Shown here piece by piece: positions 7,551 through 14,179 of a stretch of 14,179 nucleotides of DNA. This DNA is from Oscillospiraceae bacterium (GTDB lineage Bacteria; Bacillota; Clostridia; Saccharofermentanales; Saccharofermentanaceae), in contig CADBNJ010000250.1 in assembly GCA_902795955.1 (NCBI GenBank), forward strand, positions 1 to 14,179, written 5' to 3'. Made by a program: the position numbers and the translations under genes. The notes under the pieces were generated by a model. That model made no database searches and was not told where the DNA came from. It was given only the letters and a program-made list of their open reading frames with translations. The first letter of the stretch is position 1; each line of letters starts with the position of its first letter.

Positions 7551-8915
7551 TCAATTCTTTATCTTATCGACTATATCCCTCTTAACCTTAAGGAACAGCA
7601 CGACTGTCAGTATCAGTGACACTACCTCAGCGATCGGAAAGCTCCACCACACATTGTCCACGTTGCCGGTGAGCGACAGAAGCCAGGCAACGGGTATGAG
7701 GATAACAACCTGCCTGCCCAGCGATACGATAAGAGAATAAACACTTCTTGAGAATGCCTGGAATTCCGAACCAAGTGTGATCGCAAAGGCAGCCAAAGGG
7801 AAATGCAGTCCGATGATCCTCATAGCAGGAACACCGATGCCGAGCATCGTGCCGGATGCCTTAAAGATGCTCAGGATCTGCGCAGGCACAACCTCGAGAA
7901 CAAGAGTTCCCACGCACATGATTATGACTGCAAGAACCACTGCAAATCTCATTGCCTCGTTAATCCGCTTCTTACGTGCCGCTCCCAGATTGTACGCAAG
8001 CACCGGGATAAGCCCGTTATTCAGTCCGAACACAGGCATGAAGAAGAAGCTCTGTATCTTGAAATAGACACCAAACACAGCCTGTGCCGTGGACGAGAAG
8101 AACCCCAGGATGATGTTCATGAGATATGTCATAAGCGATCCCACCGACACCATGAGGATCGTCGGCACGCCGACGGCATAGATCTGCTTCACGATACGTC
8201 CCTCCGGATGGAAGATCTCACGGAATGACAGCTTGATCTCATAATTGAACCTGATATTAAGGATGATGCCGCATACCGAAGCGCACAGCTGACCGATGCA
8301 TGTTGCAATGCCTGCACCCATGACGCCCATTGCAGGACATCCGAAGAGACCGAAGATCATGACCGGGTCAAGGGCGATATTGACGACTGCGCCAGTTATC
8401 TGCGATATCATGCTGTACACTGTCCTGCCCGTCGACTGAAGCAGTCTCTCGAGCACTATCTGCGAGAAAAGGAAGCAGGATCCCATACACACGACGCGCA
8501 GATAATCAGAGGCATATCCCGCTATCAGCGCACTGTCGGTCTGCGAATTGACAAAAGGTACGGTGGCGAACATGCCGATCGCCAAAAACAGCAGGTAGTT
8601 GAATATGTTCAGGAAGAGTCCGGTGTTCGCCGCTTTGTTGGCGCTTTTATTATCACCGGCACCCAGCGACTTGGACAACAGCGCATTAATGCCTACTCCC
8701 GTGCCCGTTGCCACGGCGATCATAAGGTTCTGCATCGGGAAAGCTAGCGTTACGGCAGTCATCGCGTCTTCGGAAATCTGCGCGACGAAATAACTGTCCG
8801 TGACGTTATAGAACGCCTGAACCAGCATAGATATCATCATTGGCAGCGACATCGAGACGATAAGACGCTTCACGGGCATCACGCCCATTTTATTCTCGCG
8901 TATCTGTTCACTCAT
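7551..8915 (-). CDS. MATE-family multidrug/cation exporter (MepA/DinF-like)
   Basis: This 454-residue protein has the length and roughly 12 hydrophobic segments of MATE transporters, which export organic cations or drugs across the cytoplasmic membrane using a Na+ or H+ gradient. The N-terminus NKMGVMPVKRLIVSMSLPMMISMLVQAF and the following YNVTDSYFVAQ and GVGINALLSKSLGAGD are typical of the family in Clostridia. The second half repeats the fold (GLNNGLIPVLAYNLGAARKKRI). The start at 8915 fits the usual spacing to NKMG. There is no ribosome binding site, and the predicted transcription start lies only 2-3 nt upstream, so the mRNA may be leaderless. The gene diverges from the lar operon and shares a compact regulatory region with it. 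The substrate is unknown. Confidence 0.95.
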   Translation of the reverse strand: MSEQIRENKMGVMPVKRLIVSMSLPMMISMLVQAFYNVTDSYFVAQISEDAMTAVTLAFPMQNLMIAVATGTGVGINALLSKSLGAGDNKSANKAANTGLFLNIFNYLLFLAIGMFATVPFVNSQTDSALIAGYASDYLRVVCMGSCFLFSQIVLERLLQSTGRTVYSMISQITGAVVNIALDPVMIFGLFGCPAMGVMGAGIATCIGQLCASVCGIILNIRFNYEIKLSFREIFHPEGRIVKQIYAVGVPTILMVSVGSLMTYLMNIILGFFSSTAQAVFGVYFKIQSFFFMPVFGLNNGLIPVLAYNLGAARKKRINEAMRFAVVLAVIIMCVGTLVLEVVPAQILSIFKASGTMLGIGVPAMRIIGLHFPLAAFAITLGSEFQAFSRSVYSLIVSLGRQVVILIPVAWLLSLTGNVDNVWWSFPIAEVVSLILTVVLFLKVKRDIVDKIKN

Positions 8916-8923
8916 ATTCGGCT

Positions 8924-8952
8924 ATGATAAGTCAAATTAAGTTAAAAATCAA
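8924..8952 (-). promoter_or_regulatory. Promoter of the MATE gene
   Basis: On the minus strand, TTGATT (8952-8947) and TATCAT (8929-8924) are separated by exactly 17 bp. Transcription would begin near 8917-8918, only 2-3 nt before the ATG at 8915, which implies a leaderless transcript. Confidence 0.6.
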
Positions 8953-8971
8953 TATTGCTAATCGTTTGATT
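8947..8971. repeat. Inverted repeat AATCAA-N13-TTGATT formed by two divergent -35 elements
   Basis: The 6-bp arms (8947-8952 and 8966-8971) are perfect inverted copies and coincide with the predicted -35 elements of the MATE gene and the lar operon. A second perfect palindrome, CAATATTG (8950-8957), overlaps the left arm. The site could bind a shared regulator or simply reflect two back-to-back sigma-A promoters. Confidence 0.55.
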
Positions 8972-8994
8972 TATTATTATCCATGTGTGATAAT
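8966..8994 (+). promoter_or_regulatory. Promoter of the membrane pair-larB-larC operon
   Basis: TTGATT (8966-8971) and GATAAT (8989-8994) are separated by exactly 17 bp. A start near 9001 would give a leader of about 28 nt carrying the AGGAGG ribosome binding site at 9016-9021. The -35 lies 13 bp from the divergent MATE -35. The spacer and -10 also fall within a looser dyad, TGATTTAT ... ATAATCA, which could be an operator. Confidence 0.65.
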
Positions 8995-9028
8995 CAGTAT
9001 AGATCAGATACATTCAGGAGGACGGTTT

Positions 9029-9391
9029 ATGGCTTGTTTTCTCGTTCCCGCAGCAGAGGCTGCAGTAGTTACGGTTGTTACCAAGATAGCGGAGGCAAAG
9101 GGCGTTCCTGCAGACGGATTCATTAAGAAGACCAAGTGGCTCACAAATACTCTTTGGGGCGGCTCCGCATTGCTCGCTTTCGAGCATGCATGGCACGGAG
9201 AGATCATCCCCGTGTTCCCTTTCCTTACAAACGCGGTTAATGCGGCTGACAGAGCTGAGATGTTCCACGAGATGGCAACGGTAGGTGTTACGATGGCTCT
9301 GCTTATCACCGCAGTGTGGGGCGTCGGCGTTGCCGTCACGCACAGCATGGCAAAGAAAGCCGGGAAGTCTACGGAGGTATCAGGCAGATGA
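9029..9391 (+). CDS. Small membrane protein A of the lar operon (unknown function)
   Basis: This 120-residue protein does not match a family I can name. Three hydrophobic segments are visible at about 3-22, 38-58 and 83-104. Between and at the ends of these lie polar residues suited to metal or proton chemistry: E10, then FEHAWHGE (H53, H56, E58) and MFHEMATVG (H80, E81). The C-terminus is basic and probably cytoplasmic. The ATG at 9029 is chosen because AGGAGG (9016-9021) sits 7 nt before it; the same frame extends upstream to 8924, but that part overlaps the promoter. It is the first gene of the operon, and its stop overlaps the next start by 4 nt (ATGA). A role in nickel uptake, cofactor delivery or lactate metabolism is inferred only from its neighbours. 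Confidence 0.85.
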   Translation: MACFLVPAAEAAVVTVVTKIAEAKGVPADGFIKKTKWLTNTLWGGSALLAFEHAWHGEIIPVFPFLTNAVNAADRAEMFHEMATVGVTMALLITAVWGVGVAVTHSMAKKAGKSTEVSGR

Positions 9392-9708
9392 CACTACTTA
9401 TTACAGTTATAGCTGCTGTCGTATCGACTGTTGTCTGGTACAGGAATGCACCCGAAGACAATATGAAGATTTCAGCCCTGTGCTACATGTACTGGGGTGC
9501 CTCACTTATGTGGCTGGTTGATGCAATTTATGAGTATAGTGAACTTGGTGCAGATTATTTTGCCCCGGCAGTTAAGGATATGATAAATGACGCATTCCTC
9601 GGATTATCAGCCGTTGCTTTCGGTCTTGTTATCTGGGTCATTATCCTGCTAATTAAGGATCCCAAAGGCGTCATCAGAGCAAAGCTCGCAGGTAAAGCAA
9701 ACACCTAA
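9388..9708 (+). CDS. Small membrane protein B of the lar operon (unknown function)
   Basis: This 106-residue protein starts at ATG 9388, inside the stop of protein A, with GGAGG (9373-9377) 10 nt upstream. Three hydrophobic segments are visible at about 1-18, 28-48 and 66-89. The middle segment carries an acidic residue at its end (MWLVDAIYEYSELGADYF, D45, E49, E52), and the third is preceded by KDMIND. The C-terminus is basic. The strong coupling to protein A and the matching size and topology suggest the two form a complex. The larB start overlaps its stop by 1 nt (TAATG). I do not recognise the family; a membrane partner of the nickel-pincer cofactor pathway is an inference from context only. 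Confidence 0.85.
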   Translation: MTLLITVIAAVVSTVVWYRNAPEDNMKISALCYMYWGASLMWLVDAIYEYSELGADYFAPAVKDMINDAFLGLSAVAFGLVIWVIILLIKDPKGVIRAKLAGKANT

Positions 9709-10463
9709 TGAACAACGGCATCAGACAATTACTTGAGAATGTTAAATCCGGCGTCATCTCGATCGATGACGCCGTTTTGGAATTGAAGAAAGCCCCGTTC
9801 GAAGAACTGGGGTACGCCAAGGTCGATATGCACCGGAAGATCCGCCAGGGCGCATCAGAAGTAATATACGGCGCCGGAAAGACGCCTGAGCAGATCCTCG
9901 GCATCGTTAAGAAGATGACAGATGCAGGTCAGGAGAATATCCTCATCACAAGAATGAGCGTGGAAGCCGCTTCGTATGTAGGCGCCGGTGTGACTCTCGA
10001 CTACCATGAAGATGCGAAGATCGGCATTGTCGGGACCTTTCCTCAAGTCAGCGGGCTTGGTACGATCGTCGTAGCCACCGGAGGAACAAGCGATATCCCT
10101 GTAGCGGAAGAAGCTGCACTTACTGCAGAATTCCTCGGCAACAAAGTCGTAAGGCTTTACGACGTCGGCGTTGCAGGACTTCACCGTCTCCTGTCCCACA
10201 TGGATGAGATAATGAATGCTTCCGTTATAATTGCCATCGCAGGCATGGAAGGGGCTCTGGCAAGCGTCATCGGAGGGCTTGCCGACTGCCCGGTTATCGC
10301 CGTTCCCACGAGCGTCGGATACGGTGCTTCGTATCAGGGCATATCAGCTCTTCTGTCGATGCTCAATTCCTGCGCATCGGGGGTTACCGTGGTCAATATA
10401 GATAACGGATTCGGAGCCGGTTATTCGGCAAGCATGATAAATCATATGGAGGTTCGTTCATGA
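9708..10463 (+). CDS. larB: Nickel-pincer cofactor synthesis protein LarB (NaAD carboxylase/hydrolase)
   Basis: LarB carries out the first step of the nickel-pincer (NPN) cofactor pathway. It carboxylates the pyridinium ring of nicotinic acid adenine dinucleotide and cleaves the phosphoanhydride. This 251-residue protein has full family length, with an N-terminal region FEELGYAKVDMHRKIRQGA and EVIYGAGKTPEQI (about 31-63), then a PurE-like domain: ATGGTSDIPVAEEAA (123-137), YDVGVAGLHRLL (151-162), GMEGAL (179-184), PTSVGYGASYQG (200-211) and LNSCASGVTVVNIDNGFGAG (219-238). The Cys in NSCASG (C222) and Glu in GMEGAL (E181) correspond to catalytic residues described for the Lactobacillus plantarum enzyme, as far as I recall. 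It lies between membrane protein B (1-nt overlap) and larC (4-nt overlap). Its own ribosome binding site is weak, so translation probably depends on coupling. Confidence 0.97.
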   Translation: MNNGIRQLLENVKSGVISIDDAVLELKKAPFEELGYAKVDMHRKIRQGASEVIYGAGKTPEQILGIVKKMTDAGQENILITRMSVEAASYVGAGVTLDYHEDAKIGIVGTFPQVSGLGTIVVATGGTSDIPVAEEAALTAEFLGNKVVRLYDVGVAGLHRLLSHMDEIMNASVIIAIAGMEGALASVIGGLADCPVIAVPTSVGYGASYQGISALLSMLNSCASGVTVVNIDNGFGAGYSASMINHMEVRS

Positions 10464-11677
10464 AGATATTATACATTGATGCAGGCATGGGTGCCGCAGG
10501 CGATATGCTCACTTCTTCCCTTCTCGGACTGTTTGATGATACAGAACTCAAGGTCAGTGAACTCAATTCGATCGGCATCCCCGGAGTGGTCTACGAGACA
10601 GACCGCAGAACAAGTGCCGGAATCGCAGGCCTTCACATGAATGTAAGGGTTGGAGATACAAACGAAGATGAACTTCACAGCCATCATCATGAACATCAAC
10701 ATCATCATGAACATCAACACCATCATCACCACAGCTCGATGCACGACATCGAACACATCATCAGCCATCTCAATGTATCTGACAAGGTAAAGAGTGATGC
10801 CGTTGAAGTATATAAGCTCATTGCAGAAGCAGAGAGTAAAGCGCACGGTGTCCCGGTCACCGACATTCATTTCCATGAAGTCGGAACCAAGGACGCCATC
10901 GCAGATATCGTGGCAGTATGCAAGCTAATTGAGGATATCACGCCGGATCGGATCGTATCCTCGAGACTCTGCACCGGATTCGGACATGTACACTGTGCAC
11001 ACGGTGTACTACCCGTCCCCGCTCCTGCAACAGCGCATATTATCGAAGGTCTTCCGGTCTTCGGAGGCGATGAGGAAGGCGAACGCCTGACGCCGACAGG
11101 CGCGGCATTGATAAAGCATTTTGCCGATGAGTATGGTAACCTCCCCGCCATGACAGTAACAGCATCCGGCTACGGAATGGGCACCAAAGACTTTAAGAAC
11201 GGCAACTTTGTCCGCGCCTTCATCGGCGAATCCGTCGACCCCAGGGCAGCAGACTACGTCGTAGAGCTCGCAGCCAACATCGATGACATGACCGCCGAGC
11301 AGATCAGCTACGCCATGGAGATGATCTACAAAGCCGGCGCAGTCGAGGTATTCACCACCCCCGTCACGATGAAAAAGTCCCGCCCCGGCACGCTCATCAC
11401 CGCCATCTGTCCGGTCAAAGCCAGGGACAGCGTCCTCACTGCTTTCTTCAAGCACACATCGACCATCGGCATCCGCGAGCGCGGCTACACCAGGCACATC
11501 TTAGACCGTTCCATCGAGACAGTCGGTACGAGCCTCGGCAGTGTCAGGATCAAGAGATCTGTTGGTTATGGAGTCTGCAAGAACAAGCCGGAATACGACG
11601 ACATCTCCGCGATCGCAAGCGAGAAAGACATGAGCCTGAGCGAAGTAACTGATGTTATACAAAGAGAGATAGAGTAG
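10460..11677 (+). CDS. larC: Nickel insertion protein LarC (CTP-dependent cyclometallase)
   Basis: LarC inserts Ni into the dithio-pyridinium precursor in a CTP-dependent reaction, completing the NPN cofactor used by LarA-type racemases and epimerases. This 405-residue protein is one continuous frame, unlike L. plantarum, where larC1/larC2 are joined by frameshifting. Family blocks are present: YIDAGMGAAGDML (5-17), DIHFHEVGTKDAIADIV (135-151), HGVLPVPAPATAHIIEGLPV (181-200), LTPTGAALI (210-218), ELAANIDDMTAEQ (269-281), TTPVTMKKSRPGTL (299-312) and a C-terminal HTSTIGIRERGYTR block. Residues 73-91 form a His-rich loop (15 His of 19), a probable nickel store or relay. GGAGG (10448-10452) lies 7 nt before the ATG, and the gene overlaps larB by 4 nt. 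larE and larA are not in the window. Confidence 0.97.
   Translation: MKILYIDAGMGAAGDMLTSSLLGLFDDTELKVSELNSIGIPGVVYETDRRTSAGIAGLHMNVRVGDTNEDELHSHHHEHQHHHEHQHHHHHSSMHDIEHIISHLNVSDKVKSDAVEVYKLIAEAESKAHGVPVTDIHFHEVGTKDAIADIVAVCKLIEDITPDRIVSSRLCTGFGHVHCAHGVLPVPAPATAHIIEGLPVFGGDEEGERLTPTGAALIKHFADEYGNLPAMTVTASGYGMGTKDFKNGNFVRAFIGESVDPRAADYVVELAANIDDMTAEQISYAMEMIYKAGAVEVFTTPVTMKKSRPGTLITAICPVKARDSVLTAFFKHTSTIGIRERGYTRHILDRSIETVGTSLGSVRIKRSVGYGVCKNKPEYDDISAIASEKDMSLSEVTDVIQREIE
10682..10717 (+). repeat. Two tandem 18-bp units in larC coding HHHEHQ
   Basis: CATCATCATGAACATCAA occurs twice in direct succession (10682-10699 and 10700-10717), followed by a degenerate His-codon run to about 10732. Together they encode the His-rich loop of LarC. 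The repeat keeps frame, so slippage would change loop length by six residues. Confidence 0.9.
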
Positions 11678-11718
11678 AAGTTTGGCGGCCGACAGCTTTC
11701 CGCATAGAAATGACAGTT

Positions 11719-11758
11719 CTCTATCCTGTTATCTTTAAATGCTGTAGATAGAGTTTTT
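11719..11758 (+). terminator. Possible terminator after larC (first hairpin)
   Basis: CTCTATC (11719-11725) pairs with GATAGAG (11747-11753), followed directly by TTTTT. The stem is only 7 bp and AT-rich and the loop is long (21 nt), so it is a weak candidate. Confidence 0.45.
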
Positions 11759-11767
11759 CGCTACACC

Positions 11768-11811
11768 ATTCGCTATTGAAGGTGCAAAATGGCACATTGC
11801 AGCGAATTTTT
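11768..11811 (+). terminator. Probable terminator after larC (second hairpin)
   Basis: ATTCGCT (11768-11774) pairs with AGCGAAT (11801-11807), and a smaller GTGC/GCAC stem lies inside. The outer stem runs into TTTTT. The run of T is on the plus strand, so the hairpin would stop lar transcription rather than the opposing lipoprotein gene, which ends 43 bp further on. Confidence 0.6.
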
Positions 11812-11853
11812 AAATCTCTGCTCTGGTGGTTGATCCGGTGCTGATAATACTCC

Positions 11854-14139
11854 TTACCCAAAATTCTCCGCAGCATACACTTTAAGTCTCGATTCCAGGT
11901 TCTTAGCGATATCTTCGACGCTCATGGACTGATTATAATATGAATCGATCTCGTCACTAATGATCTTATACACACCCCAGTCGTACACCTCAATATAGTC
12001 CGCCTTCTTTATCTGCTCCATCAGGGAATCGGCAAGCCCTGCGGGGAACTTGACAATATTGTCAGAAGGAGCACTGTCGCTATAGTCATGACAAAAGGCC
12101 GTAGCATATCTCTGCTTCAACTCCGGTGATGCACTGTCAGGATCCTGCATGATATCAAGGTATTCCTGAAGTATCTTCCCGTTAACGGGAAATGACCCTG
12201 AAGAAGCTGCACGTCTCTGGTTCTCTTCAGACATGACATACGATATAAATTCGCCGCAAGCCTTGGGATTTCTTGCAGATGCAGACAGCGCAATGAGGCT
12301 GTGAGGAACGATCTGATACGATGAACCCTGAGCCGAAGGATATCCTATGAACGAAGGCGTGTCTTTATAATCCAACGAGAGTTCATAGTAAACGGATGCA
12401 TTTGAGACTACGGTCTTGTAAAGCGATATCACATCCTTACCCACATCTTCTCTGGAGCTGAACACATAATCTTCCGGATCGTTCGTTTTTTGCCTGCCGT
12501 TCTCAACAGCTGATCTGACGTCTTGCAGAATGTTTCCGTAAGTAAGGTTGCCGGACTTGTACATAGTCCTGAGATCCGAACCGAGTATGTCGTACAGAAG
12601 GTCAACCGTATAAACCTCCGCGAATCTTCGCTGTCCGTTCTTGAGAGATGGCATCGAAGACAGATCGGTGCAATTGCCGTACAGCTTTTCTTTGCCCCAG
12701 TATCCGTTCAGTCCATAACTGGTAAAGATCTGATATATCTTACCGTCCTCACCTGTCATCAGTTCCAGGATGTGCGGATCAATGCAAGAAGTGTCAACAT
12801 ATGGGCTCATATCAGCTGCAAGGCCATTCTCCCCGAAATAGATATAATCGAAAGTGTTTCCGTAGAAAATATCCGGTGTATTCCCGTTCATATATCCTGA
12901 CATTATACTAAGTGTAGATCTCTTCATCGCATCAACGCTTGTGTAATCTAACTTGCCGCTCAGATCCTCCAAACGCACAAAATACTTATCCTGTCCCATA
13001 TTGTAATAGTATGCCGCTGTGCCCAACGTCGTATCGGAAGTAACTCCTGCTCCCTGTATCAGTATCTCTTCCCTGTTATCCATATCAAGATCATCATTGC
13101 GTGATACAAGGGCCACTTCGGTAAAGGCAAGCGGACCACATTCATTCGGATCCGGGGATGAGATACTTGTGCGGTAATTCATAAAATGCGTATCATCGAG
13201 CACTGCAAGATCGGGGCAATCATATTCACAATCCGAAGGCGGAACTACAAAGACATGATCCATATGCGCGAGCACACGGTACTTCTGTTCCTTCAAATCG
13301 ACCTTGACGATCGCAGGACCCAATTCAGCACAATAAAATGTATTCTGATAAAAGTAATCCGTATCGAAATTCGGTAAATATCCCGGGTAAATATCATTTT
13401 GTATATCCTTTACCGCGAAGCATTCCTCAACGGTCCCCATATTGAAATCGATCCTGAAGAATCCGCAATAATCATTATTATCACCAAAAGCATACAATTC
13501 ACCATCCTGCTCGAAAAGGCCCTGGATATAATAATTGTCGTAATTCCCGATATCCACGCTGTCGATCAGATTGCCGTCTGTATCGAACTTCTTCACAGAA
13601 TCAGTGGTAACTACGGCAAATCCGCCGTCATAATTACATATTCCTGCATGGACATTATCTTTCAGTTTATCACCGCGCCTGATGATCTTTCCGTCATAAT
13701 CGTAGATTAGAAACTCTCTAAAGCAAGTTGACACGACAAACGTCCCGTTGCCAAGATCCGCACAACTAACGATACCGTTATCATCATCATTCTCTAACCT
13801 GCACTGCGACTTAATCGTTCCGTCATAACCGCAAATGTAGAGATTGTATGTGCTGTTCTCCCTCTCACCTGTCTTCTCATCTATCACCTTACCCCAATTA
13901 CCGCAAACGATACCGGCATCTTCACCGCATTGAAAAGGATGGAGCCAAGCAGTCTCTTGGGGTATTGTTATAAGCACGGAAGTGTAATACGGTTCCTTAA
14001 CCTGTTCTCCCGTCTCTTCCGTAACCTCAGTCACATTACTTGCATATGATGTTGATATATGCGTATCTGCCTTACTGCACCCTGACAGGATCATTGTTGC
14101 TGCAAGAATCAAAGCCGTAGTTTTCTGCGTGTATCTCAT
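11854..14139 (-). CDS. Lipoprotein: beta-propeller-like N-terminus joined to an ABC extracellular solute-binding domain
   Basis: This 761-residue protein begins with a lipoprotein signal (MRYTQKTTALILAATMILSG, lipid-modified C21 in LSGC) and should be anchored outside the cytoplasmic membrane. A short acidic linker follows. Residues about 50-350 contain repeated strand-turn units with Gly/Asp turns (YDYDGKIIRRG, FDTDGNLIDSVD, FEQDGELYAFGDN), resembling a beta-propeller. The last 380 or so residues resemble family-1 solute-binding proteins (NGNTPDIFYGNTFDYIYFGENGLAADMSPYVD; later EFISYVMSEENQRRAASSGSFPVNG). The start at 14139 is chosen because AGAGGTGG (14153-14146) lies 6 nt upstream; a GTG at 14157 would precede that site. 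No permease or ATPase gene is adjacent, so the ligand and transporter are unknown. Solute-binding proteins of this size are much longer than the usual 400-550 residues. Confidence 0.85.
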   Translation of the reverse strand: MRYTQKTTALILAATMILSGCSKADTHISTSYASNVTEVTEETGEQVKEPYYTSVLITIPQETAWLHPFQCGEDAGIVCGNWGKVIDEKTGERENSTYNLYICGYDGTIKSQCRLENDDDNGIVSCADLGNGTFVVSTCFREFLIYDYDGKIIRRGDKLKDNVHAGICNYDGGFAVVTTDSVKKFDTDGNLIDSVDIGNYDNYYIQGLFEQDGELYAFGDNNDYCGFFRIDFNMGTVEECFAVKDIQNDIYPGYLPNFDTDYFYQNTFYCAELGPAIVKVDLKEQKYRVLAHMDHVFVVPPSDCEYDCPDLAVLDDTHFMNYRTSISSPDPNECGPLAFTEVALVSRNDDLDMDNREEILIQGAGVTSDTTLGTAAYYYNMGQDKYFVRLEDLSGKLDYTSVDAMKRSTLSIMSGYMNGNTPDIFYGNTFDYIYFGENGLAADMSPYVDTSCIDPHILELMTGEDGKIYQIFTSYGLNGYWGKEKLYGNCTDLSSMPSLKNGQRRFAEVYTVDLLYDILGSDLRTMYKSGNLTYGNILQDVRSAVENGRQKTNDPEDYVFSSREDVGKDVISLYKTVVSNASVYYELSLDYKDTPSFIGYPSAQGSSYQIVPHSLIALSASARNPKACGEFISYVMSEENQRRAASSGSFPVNGKILQEYLDIMQDPDSASPELKQRYATAFCHDYSDSAPSDNIVKFPAGLADSLMEQIKKADYIEVYDWGVYKIISDEIDSYYNQSMSVEDIAKNLESRLKVYAAENFG

Positions 14140-14179
14140 ATCTATCCACCTCTTCACTGAATATCCTGATTACATTGTA

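Noticed and set aside
8924..9028. Upstream in-frame extension of membrane protein A
   Set aside because: It would overlap the lar promoter (-35 at 8966, -10 at 8989) and lacks a ribosome binding site. ATG 9029 has AGGAGG at the right spacing.
10676..10735. His-codon repeats as a CRISPR or regulatory repeat
   Set aside because: The repeats are 18 bp without spacers, in frame, and encode the known type of His-rich loop in LarC.
10469..10876. Minus-strand open frame with a Met-rich stretch opposite larC
   Set aside because: The Met run is simply the complement of the CAT codons of the His-rich loop.
11678..11853. Possible small RNA or riboswitch in the gap after larC
   Set aside because: The two hairpins end in T runs on the plus strand right after larC and are better explained as terminators. 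No known riboswitch core is visible.

Overview
The window looks like a chromosomal segment of a mid-GC (roughly 48%) member of the Bacillota, probably class Clostridia. This rests on AGGAGG-type ribosome binding sites, an LSGC lipobox, a Gram-positive-style orphan prepilin, and a Clostridia-like gene mix (a LarB/LarC pair, a MepA/DinF-like MATE pump, a very large DUF4011 helicase). No rRNA, tRNA, IS element, CRISPR array or phage gene is visible, and no genus can be named.

Layout. (1) Positions 1-5139, minus strand: a two-gene unit with a YgjP/DUF45-type zinc metallopeptidase followed, with an 11-nt overlap, by a giant DUF4011 / superfamily-1 helicase / MTES_1575-type nuclease-fold protein. 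The helicase runs off the left edge after 1480 codons. This is the best candidate for a nucleic-acid-processing or defence module. (2) 5290-6384, plus: an orphan type IV prepilin-like protein with a long low-complexity linker, followed by a strong terminator. (3) 6516-7544, plus: an FkbM-family SAM-dependent methyltransferase with an extra N-terminal domain. It converges, with only 6 bp between stop codons, on (4) 7551-8915, minus: a MATE-family exporter. (5) 9029-11677, plus: a tightly coupled four-gene operon. Two small three-helix membrane proteins that I cannot name are followed by larB and larC of nickel-pincer cofactor synthesis. Stops and starts overlap at every junction (4, 1 and 4 nt). 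(6) 11678-11853: a gap with two terminator-like hairpins. (7) 11854-14139, minus: a large lipoprotein that appears to join an N-terminal beta-propeller-like region to a C-terminal ABC-type solute-binding domain.

How the parts relate. The MATE gene and the lar operon diverge from a compact 113-bp region. Their predicted -35 elements are the two arms of a perfect inverted repeat, so transcription of the two is likely exclusive or jointly controlled. LarB and LarC would carry out the first and last steps of pincer cofactor synthesis. LarE (the sulfur-insertion enzyme) and LarA (the client racemase) are not in the window. The two membrane proteins carry conserved-looking His/Glu/Asp residues near their membrane segments and are obvious but unproven candidates for a nickel- or substrate-related membrane function.

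The most interesting unexplained items are the membrane-protein pair inside the lar operon, the metallopeptidase-helicase unit, and the propeller/solute-binding fusion. All family assignments come from reading motifs by eye; no database search was possible.
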